Assembly: GCA_964554185.1 (NCBI GenBank) | Contig: CAZKNJ010000003.1 | Coordinates: 16,236-80,235, forward strand | Direction of reading: 5' to 3' | DNA length: 64,000 nucleotides | Source of the DNA: CAZKNJ01 sp964554185 | GTDB taxonomy: Bacteria > 4484-113 | Shown here: positions 51,221-57,103 of the stretch, one piece after another | Numbering within the stretch: position 1 is the first letter of the stretch | Layout of the letters: every line of letters starts with the position of its first letter | Translations under genes and position numbers: made by a program | Notes under the pieces: generated by a model | The model's input: the letters and a program-made list of their open reading frames with translations, nothing else | Told to the model about the DNA's origin: nothing | The model's database searches: none

Positions 51221-51958
51221 ATGTTTATGAAGCAATTACTCTTGCGATTTCTGGTGCCGGCACTGCTGCTGGCGCTCATTCTGATACTGACTTCAGTAGT
51301 GGCGAACTCCCAGTTGGCGGCCGAAGCCGCAGAACCGGCGGCGGCCCCTCCGCCCCCCGCGCTCAGCGAAACCGTGGAAGTGGACCCCGCGATGCATGCC
51401 TTCTTCGCCTACTATCTGAACCATGACTGGAAGCTGCCGGTGGAGGACGCCTGCAATCTGGCGACTTGGGTGCTGAAGTACTCCAGCCACTACCAGACCG
51501 ACCCCATGGTGCAGCTGGCGCGCGTGCTCAAAGAGAGCCGTGGCCGCCATTATCGCAGCCAGTCCAACCATAGCCCGGCCAACGTCGTGCGCGGCGGCTC
51601 GCGGGAGATTGGCTTCTCGCAGATAATGCCCTTCTGGGCGGGCAAGCAGGTGCAGGACATCACCATCTCCAAGGACATGCTCTACGATCCGGAAGGCAAC
51701 ATCCGCGCCGGCATAGCGCTATACAAGCGTTACGAAACCGGCGGGAACCCATACTTGCTGGCGCTGGCGCGCTACAACCGCCCCGGCTCCCGCCGCCCCA
51801 ACAGCTACGCCCGGGGCGTGGACCGCATCTACCAGGACATCAAGCGCGACCACGCGGCATTCGCTGCGCTTCAGCCCGCGGAGTACTTCAAGCGGGTGGC
51901 CGTCCTGGCGGACAACCTCGCCATCGCCCGCCCCCTCCCCAAAGAAGTCTACTTCTAG
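51221..51958 (+). CDS. SLT-family lytic transglycosylase, membrane-anchored
   Basis: Cleaves peptidoglycan glycan strands with formation of anhydro-muramic ends. An N-terminal hydrophobic segment (about 7-30) serves as signal or anchor, followed by an Ala/Pro spacer. The catalytic domain (about 75-225) has the Glu in L-K-E-S-R-G-R near 107, then S-R-E-I-G-F-S-Q-I-M-P near 128 and A-L-A-R-Y-N near 184, the usual SLT order. Start options are GTG 51218, ATG 51221 and ATG 51227; none has a Shine-Dalgarno. Its stop codon lies in CTAG, shared with the tail of a queD-like remnant on the other strand. Confidence 0.85.
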   Translation: MFMKQLLLRFLVPALLLALILILTSVVANSQLAAEAAEPAAAPPPPALSETVEVDPAMHAFFAYYLNHDWKLPVEDACNLATWVLKYSSHYQTDPMVQLARVLKESRGRHYRSQSNHSPANVVRGGSREIGFSQIMPFWAGKQVQDITISKDMLYDPEGNIRAGIALYKRYETGGNPYLLALARYNRPGSRRPNSYARGVDRIYQDIKRDHAAFAALQPAEYFKRVAVLADNLAIARPLPKEVYF

Positions 51959-52001
51959 CCTCCCAACCGGTAAACCACTTCCGCGTCCCGGTGCGGCCGC
52001 A
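51955..52001 (-). pseudogene. C-terminal remnant of a QueD-like gene
   Basis: On the minus strand the codons read R-P-H-R-D-A-E-V-V-Y-R-L-G-G-stop, nearly identical to the end of the QueD-like gene at 53301 (R-L-H-R-D-A-E-V-T-Y-R-L-stop). At the DNA level, 51967-52001 and 53307-53341 match at 29 of 35 positions. An in-frame TAA lies a little upstream, so this is a fragment. It is probably the left border of an insertion, as explained in the findings. Confidence 0.55.
51967..52001 (+). repeat. Direct repeat, left copy (flanks Cys-rich/FEPWH segment)
   Basis: A 35-bp sequence beginning CCGGTA with an identical 15-base core TCCGCGTCCCGGTGC. It recurs in the same orientation at 53307-53341 with 6 mismatches. 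Confidence 0.6.
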
Positions 52002-52106
52002 GCGATACGTCTTTTTAAAAACTGAAAGCGTCCGCCTTGCGTGGAACAATAGCTCTCTTCCTAAGGTCTAACGGGGTGATTAAACCGATTAAGGATGTAA
52101 GAGCTT

Positions 52107-52430
52107 ATGTATCTGTGTGATAAACGACCTATCCAGCATGCTGTTGCCGAATATCACCACGAGGGTTGCAACGAAGTATGCCAAGAGGAGGCTAGCGGGT
52201 GCATAAACGTTTGTCTTCCCTGTCGTAGGGACTGGGTAAAATGGTGGTCACTTGGAACTGTCGAGTGCCCGGTACCGTGTACTCATGAATCGTATCAAAC
52301 ACATTACGAATACTACTGCAACGAAGACGGCTGCGAGAGTGCTACTGTGCCTGCGCCCTGCTGCATATTTGACGAATATCCAGTCATTAGGCCAGGACCT
52401 TGGCAGACATTCGACATCTGCATTCCTTAG
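52107..52430 (+). CDS. Cysteine-rich small protein, unknown
   Basis: A 107-residue ORF with 13 cysteines (residues 4, 21, 25, 32, 36, 39, 54, 58, 71, 76, 85, 86 and 105), many in C-x3-C, C-x2-C and C-P-V-P-C patterns, plus numerous Tyr, His and Glu. No signal peptide is visible, so either it is cytoplasmic and metal-binding or the start is misplaced; an in-frame TAA just before the ATG leaves little room. AAGGA lies 11 nt upstream. It is lower in GC than the surroundings and is followed 49 nt later by FEPWH gene 5, with which it may form an operon. I do not recognise it. Confidence 0.5.
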   Translation: MYLCDKRPIQHAVAEYHHEGCNEVCQEEASGCINVCLPCRRDWVKWWSLGTVECPVPCTHESYQTHYEYYCNEDGCESATVPAPCCIFDEYPVIRPGPWQTFDICIP

Positions 52431-52479
52431 AGAAAGGAGTTAGCAACGGTCAGAGAAATATGACTCCTGGAGGAGCAAT

Positions 52480-53280
52480 ATGAATGTGTGGAAGCTGTTC
52501 TTTTCTTTGCTCGTTATCATAACCGTTCTTGGCGTCGCGACAGCTTCGCTGTTAAGCAATGCCAACGAAGACGAGGATGTGTCAATAATGTTATCCAGTC
52601 GAAATAAGCAAATTGAGGCGTGTCGCGCTGCGGCGGTAGTCCTGCTAGAAGGCCTTGAGTCCAACAGAAACGCGCTGGCCAATCCCGAGGAATGGAGGCG
52701 TTCGGGCTTCTGTCCACCGAACGTGAAGGCTTTCAAGGATCTGAAATTTGACGACGCACTCGTTCAATTCGAGGAGATGACCTACGAGGAGAGACTGCTG
52801 GTGTGGGGATACCCGGCTGACTCCGATCCGGCAGGCACATTGATGATTCGCATGCTTGACATGATCGCTTATGCTCAATATCAGCTTGTTGATAGAACCA
52901 CGCCTGACCTGCTGTGGATGCAGAACGCGCCGGTATGGCCGGTGGAGGATATTGAGCGTCGGCTTGCTATGCTGATTAGCCCGGTGACCGGCAAACTGAT
53001 TGAGGTTGATTGCGAAGAGTTCTCGGCGGGTAATGCATATGTGCGCGTCGTTACTGAAGATGAAGTGAAAGAACTCGTCCAACTCGACCCGTCGGTTGAC
53101 GAGTGGTGGAATTACGCAACGCTTGCCTTTGGCAAGAACGACCCGAAGGATATCCGTGTGACCCTTACGGGGAAAGAAGTCAAAGTGGGGCCCTACGCTT
53201 TGCCCGGCAAGCACAGACCTTATCTTGTTTACGTTCGCCTTTACGGTGAGAACGGCGTCCTCATAGAAGGCTTGTTCTAA
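52480..53280 (+). CDS. FEPWH family protein 5 (divergent, one module)
   Basis: Start ATG 52480 follows GGAGGAG. The first 24 residues are a signal or anchor (F-F-S-L-L-V-I-I-T-V-L). The single module keeps the three-part order but has drifted: N-box F-E-E-M-T-Y-E-E-R-L-L near 96, central box L-I-S-P-V-T-G-K-L-I-E-V-D-C-E-E-F-S-A-G-N-A-Y-V at about 167-190 with P-W-H replaced by V-D-C, and C-box Y-V-R-L-Y-G-E-N-G-V-L-I-E-G near 250. The region is lower in GC and bracketed by direct repeats, so this copy may have arrived by insertion. Function unknown. Confidence 0.75.
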   Translation: MNVWKLFFSLLVIITVLGVATASLLSNANEDEDVSIMLSSRNKQIEACRAAAVVLLEGLESNRNALANPEEWRRSGFCPPNVKAFKDLKFDDALVQFEEMTYEERLLVWGYPADSDPAGTLMIRMLDMIAYAQYQLVDRTTPDLLWMQNAPVWPVEDIERRLAMLISPVTGKLIEVDCEEFSAGNAYVRVVTEDEVKELVQLDPSVDEWWNYATLAFGKNDPKDIRVTLTGKEVKVGPYALPGKHRPYLVYVRLYGENGVLIEGLF

Positions 53281-53300
53281 AACTAACGCGCTGAGAGGAC

Positions 53301-53675
53301 CTACAGCCGGTAGGTGACCTCCGCGTCCCGGTGCAGCCGCACCGCCACTGCCGCCAGCTTGACGCCCGATTGAGCCGCCACGCCTGCCAATTGCTCCGCC
53401 ACCCAGCGCGCTAAATTCTCCGCTGTGGGATTCTGCTGCTGGAACGCTGTCAGGTCGTTCAAGTACTGGTGGTCCAACTGCGCCACCGCCTCGGTAAGCG
53501 CCGCCCGCAGCGCGCGTTCATCCGCCAGGTAGCCGGTCTCATTCAGCTTCTCCCCGGCGAAGGTGGCGGAAATGAACAGCGTGCGGCCATGCTGCTTGCT
53601 GTCCTCCGGCTTCGCGCCCACGATGCGCAGCGCGCACTCCGCCGCCGCGCTGACTGTAATTTCGTATTGCGCCAA
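53301..53675 (-). CDS. QueD/PTPS-like protein with altered zinc site
   Basis: The fold is that of 6-carboxytetrahydropterin synthase, judged by V-A-Q-L-D-H-Q-Y-L-N-D near 65-74, P-T-A-E-N-L-A-R-W-V near 83-92, and the V-A-V-R-L end. The zinc ligands are disturbed: the first His (usual S-A-A-H) is Glu at residue 13, and the H-G-H motif is H-G-R at 29-31. The usual catalytic Cys before H-G-H is also absent at that place. It is thus unlikely to be a normal QueD, although QueH elsewhere in the window shows queuosine salvage or synthesis exists. It is the last gene of the protease cluster, 17 nt after htrA. Confidence 0.7.
   Translation of the reverse strand: MAQYEITVSAAAECALRIVGAKPEDSKQHGRTLFISATFAGEKLNETGYLADERALRAALTEAVAQLDHQYLNDLTAFQQQNPTAENLARWVAEQLAGVAAQSGVKLAAVAVRLHRDAEVTYRL
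53307..53341 (+). repeat. Direct repeat, right copy
   Basis: Matches 51967-52001 at 29 of 35 positions; it is the 3' end of the intact QueD-like gene. Confidence 0.6.
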
Positions 53676-53692
53676 GTCTCCCCCCCTACAGC

Positions 53693-54877
53693 TTAGATGA
53701 CGCCGGTGATGGGCGCTTCCGGCGGCAGCGCCGCCAGCTGCACCGTCTTTGATTCTTCAGTGACGTTGCCGTTCTCCACCACCGACACAGTTAGCTTGAC
53801 CGTGCCGTCCACCGGTTTGGCTCGCACAATGTCCAGCAGGCTCCCGTAATCCGCAACCGGTTTATCATCCGCTGCAGTGATGATGTACAGCTTGTATGTA
53901 CTCTGCGCGCGGTTACTCACCGGCGGCAGCAGCCCGGCCGCGGCGGCTGGCGAGTCCTTGTATACCGCTGAGACCAGGAGGCCCTTTTTCACCGGCAATC
54001 GATACCAGGCGACGCGGGGGTCCACCTCCACGCCCAGCCATGGGCGCAGCACCCGCCCGTACTTGATGAGATCGCCCATTATGTCCTTGGCGGTGTTTAT
54101 GGGGATGGCCAGGCCGATGCCCTCGCTGCCACCGCTCTGGCTCAGGATGACCGAGGTGATCCCGACTACCTCTCCCGTCGCATTCAGTAGCGGGCCGCCG
54201 GAGTTACCGGGGTTGATGGCCGCGTCGGTCTGAATAACATCGGGGATCGTGCGCTGGTCGGCGGCGCGGATGGTACGCTCATTGGAGGAGACCACGCCAA
54301 AAGTGACCGTGCGGTCAAAGCCGTAGGGGTTGCCGATGGCGATGACCCAGTCACCTATGCGCAGGCTGCCGCTGTCGCCCAGCTTCGCAATTGGCAGCTT
54401 CTCTGCGCCGGGGTCGATCTTTATAAGCGCAAGATCTGTACTTATGTCTGAGCCGACAACCGACGCACTGAACTCCTTGTCGTTAGCCAGGACGACCGTA
54501 ATCGTATCTGCACCAAGCACGACATGGGCATTGGTGAGGATGTACCCGTCCGGGTCAACCACAAAGCCGCTCCCCACACCTTCCTGCACTGCGGGTCGGA
54601 GCCCCAAATCAAAGCCGCGCTTCTGCGTCGTGATGTACACCACCGCCGGCCCTGCCTGGTCAAACACGCGGGTGACGAAGTTGGTGTCCAGCGCGCCTGC
54701 GAGCGTCACGGCATTCAACCCCGTGCCGTTCGGCAGCGCCGGCTGCTGCTGCGCCTCACTGGCGCGGCCGCCCGACTCCTGCGCGTACAGCACCGAGGCC
54801 ACGCCGCCTCCCAGGAAGAAGCCGACGAGCAGAACCAGCACGATTACTTGAAAGCTGACCCATTTGTTTCTTGACAT
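53693..54877 (-). CDS. HtrA/DegP-type serine protease with one PDZ domain
   Basis: An N-terminal anchor helix (about 9-31) places the protease outside the membrane, where it degrades misfolded proteins. The trypsin-like triad is intact: His in T-N-A-H-V near 117, Asp in D-L-A-L-I-K near 147, and Ser in G-N-S-G-G-P near 225. One PDZ domain (about 280-380) with L-L-V-S-A-V-Y-K-D-S-P-A-A-A-A-G-L follows. Length 394 is normal. It starts 24 nt after the M1 peptidase gene. Confidence 0.93.
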   Translation of the reverse strand: MSRNKWVSFQVIVLVLLVGFFLGGGVASVLYAQESGGRASEAQQQPALPNGTGLNAVTLAGALDTNFVTRVFDQAGPAVVYITTQKRGFDLGLRPAVQEGVGSGFVVDPDGYILTNAHVVLGADTITVVLANDKEFSASVVGSDISTDLALIKIDPGAEKLPIAKLGDSGSLRIGDWVIAIGNPYGFDRTVTFGVVSSNERTIRAADQRTIPDVIQTDAAINPGNSGGPLLNATGEVVGITSVILSQSGGSEGIGLAIPINTAKDIMGDLIKYGRVLRPWLGVEVDPRVAWYRLPVKKGLLVSAVYKDSPAAAAGLLPPVSNRAQSTYKLYIITAADDKPVADYGSLLDIVRAKPVDGTVKLTVSVVENGNVTEESKTVQLAALPPEAPITGVI

Positions 54878-54901
54878 GTTTCTCTCCAGTATCAGATTGC
54901 G

Positions 54902-57082
54902 CTATCCCGCCGGGATGCGCCCGGCCCACGGGTTCGCCGCCGGCGGGAACATCCCCCGCTCGGTTAGCCGGCCCGCGTTGAACAGCAAGTAGCTGTCCCA
55001 GCCGTAGAAGAATATGTACCGCGACCGGGCCAGCGCCGCCGGCGAGTTGCCGTGGTAGACACTGATGAACTGCCCCGGCCGCTGCGGATTAACGAAGGTT
55101 GCCAGGATGCTGTCCTCCGGCGACATGAACACGCGCCGCTGGAATGAGAACGACTTCTCGTTGGTGGTAAGCGTGCCCGCCGGAATAAGCCCGCCGAGCT
55201 GATCCCACGCGCGGTTCACTCCCGAGCCACCCAGGATGAAGAGCGAATGCCCCTCTGCCACCTCAGCCGTGAACTGGCTGTCGGGCAGGAGCGTTAGCCC
55301 CCGCCCCGCAGACTCGATAACGTCAACCAGTTTCAACAGCTCGGTGGACATCTCATCGGCACCCGAAGGATAGACGACAACCGCGCCCTCTTCGTTCAGC
55401 ACCGCGTTAAGGCAAGGCTCCAGCGCCACCGCAGGCACCCGCCGCATGGTGTTCCACTCGGGATCTAGCGAGAAAACACCGTCCGCCGCCTTCTTGCCGT
55501 CATTGTCGGCCTTCTCCGAGCCCACCGTCACCCAGGCCTCTCCGAGGCTCATCGCCACGTGGCCTTCCGCGTTGGTTGCGCCCTTCTCGTCTGTGGCCCG
55601 GAAGTCTAGCAACAGGTTCCAATAGGGTTCTTGCTGGACGAGCCGCGCGATGTAGGAGGGTGGGGTTTCCTGCATGGTCTCCATGTCCACCCGGAAATCC
55701 GGCACGCCTGAGCGGTCCAGCCATTGGGTGAACATCTCGCCCAGGTCCGTTCCCGCCTGCTGCTCAAACGCCCGGCGGAAGTCGTCCCAGGTGGCAAAGC
55801 CCGCACCGTGCTCGGCAATCACCTGGCGCAAACCCGCGAAGAAAGCCTTGTCGCCGATGAGCCGCCGGAGGTGGTGGAAGAACATGGCGCCCTTCTCATA
55901 GCCCACCACACCGTCCGCCTCCGTTTCCTTGCCCCGGAACTCGCGCAGTGGATAGGCCTGGTCCGGCGGCGCATTCACGCTGAACTTGACGCTCGCGTGC
56001 TTGCGCCACTGCCGCGCTTCCTCGTCCTGGCCGTGCGACTCCAGCCAGTAGTAGTTCGCCATGTAGGTGGTGATGGCCTCGCACCAATTGCCCTGGTCTG
56101 CGTCAAAGAATACGTAATTGCCCCACCAGTTGTGCATCAGCTCGTGGGCGACGCCGGACGGCTCGGTGACATCATAGCCGCCGCCGCGCACCATCTTCAC
56201 CACCGCATCGCCCAGCAGCGTGTAGCCCGGCATCCCATAACCGGTTTGGAAGAAGTTCTCGACAATATCAAAGCGATTATAGGGAAAGTCTCCCAGAATG
56301 CCGGTGTAGAATCGCAGATATTTCTCGGTTGCGTCCAGAAACTTGTCCGCCAGCGCCGCATCTTCGGCAAACAGGTAGGTAGACAGCGTCACGCCTTCGG
56401 CCCGCCGTGTTTTCACCACAAACTTGTTGCCCGCCAGGGTGAAGCCGTCCTGCGGCACCCGGCTGCGCCACACCGACACATCCGTTCCGTCCTTGGCTTC
56501 GCGGCTCACCAGGTCGCCCTGCGTGACCAGGGCGATGGGCTCTGGCACGCTTAGCGTGAACGAGAAGGTCGGCAGCGCGCCATCCTCTACTGGATACCAG
56601 CCGCTGCCCGCGTCCAGGTAGATGCCCTCCTCGCTGATAACGCCGCTAGTGGTGCCACCGCGCACGTGCGCCAACGTGGCCTCTTCCTGTGGTGGGTCGT
56701 AGATGACGCCGCCGTAGGCGATGGTGAGCCCCACCGCGGTCTTGGGCACTTCCGCCTCGTACAGCGCCAGATGCTCCGGCAGGTCTTCATCTTCAGCTGG
56801 CTTGAAGGCGAGGTCCTTGCCGTGGTCATCCTTCAGCGAATCGACCTTCACGTCTTTGCCCAGCGCAAAGCGCAGCGTCCGTTTTGCGCCCGGCTTGAGC
56901 GTAATCGTATCCGTGGCGGAGATGGTGTGTTCCGCTGGATTGAAGCTGGCCGCCAGCTGGTGGTGCTTGATCAGCGCTTCGGACTGCGCGCTCTTGGCAA
57001 ACTCCGTTTCGGCGTAGGCGCTTCCCGCGCACGCGAGCATCATCGCTGCCACTATCAGCAGGCCAGTAAACCGGTTAGCCAT
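54902..57082 (-). CDS. M1-family (gluzincin) aminopeptidase, exported
   Basis: The signal peptide ends Y-A-E near residue 25. Zinc ligands are H-E-L-M-H-N-W-W-G-N near 313 and the downstream Glu in W-C-E-A-I near 335, which is the M1 arrangement. The exopeptidase G-x-M-x-N signature is not seen; Y-G-M-P-G-Y is present instead, so exact substrate is open. The N-terminal 200 residues form the M1 beta saddle. Length 726 is normal. Together with M16 and HtrA genes on the same strand it suggests an envelope proteolysis operon. Confidence 0.87.
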   Translation of the reverse strand: MANRFTGLLIVAAMMLACAGSAYAETEFAKSAQSEALIKHHQLAASFNPAEHTISATDTITLKPGAKRTLRFALGKDVKVDSLKDDHGKDLAFKPAEDEDLPEHLALYEAEVPKTAVGLTIAYGGVIYDPPQEEATLAHVRGGTTSGVISEEGIYLDAGSGWYPVEDGALPTFSFTLSVPEPIALVTQGDLVSREAKDGTDVSVWRSRVPQDGFTLAGNKFVVKTRRAEGVTLSTYLFAEDAALADKFLDATEKYLRFYTGILGDFPYNRFDIVENFFQTGYGMPGYTLLGDAVVKMVRGGGYDVTEPSGVAHELMHNWWGNYVFFDADQGNWCEAITTYMANYYWLESHGQDEEARQWRKHASVKFSVNAPPDQAYPLREFRGKETEADGVVGYEKGAMFFHHLRRLIGDKAFFAGLRQVIAEHGAGFATWDDFRRAFEQQAGTDLGEMFTQWLDRSGVPDFRVDMETMQETPPSYIARLVQQEPYWNLLLDFRATDEKGATNAEGHVAMSLGEAWVTVGSEKADNDGKKAADGVFSLDPEWNTMRRVPAVALEPCLNAVLNEEGAVVVYPSGADEMSTELLKLVDVIESAGRGLTLLPDSQFTAEVAEGHSLFILGGSGVNRAWDQLGGLIPAGTLTTNEKSFSFQRRVFMSPEDSILATFVNPQRPGQFISVYHGNSPAALARSRYIFFYGWDSYLLFNAGRLTERGMFPPAANPWAGRIPAG

Positions 57083-57103
57083 TCAATCTCTCCTCCGTTG
57101 GCA

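Noticed and set aside
2370..53280. FEPWH modules as type II secretion pseudopilins
   Set aside because: The G-N-G-Y-I box recalls the D-P-W-G-x-x-Y motif of pseudopilins, but there is no prepilin-type N-terminal methylation motif and the order of boxes differs.
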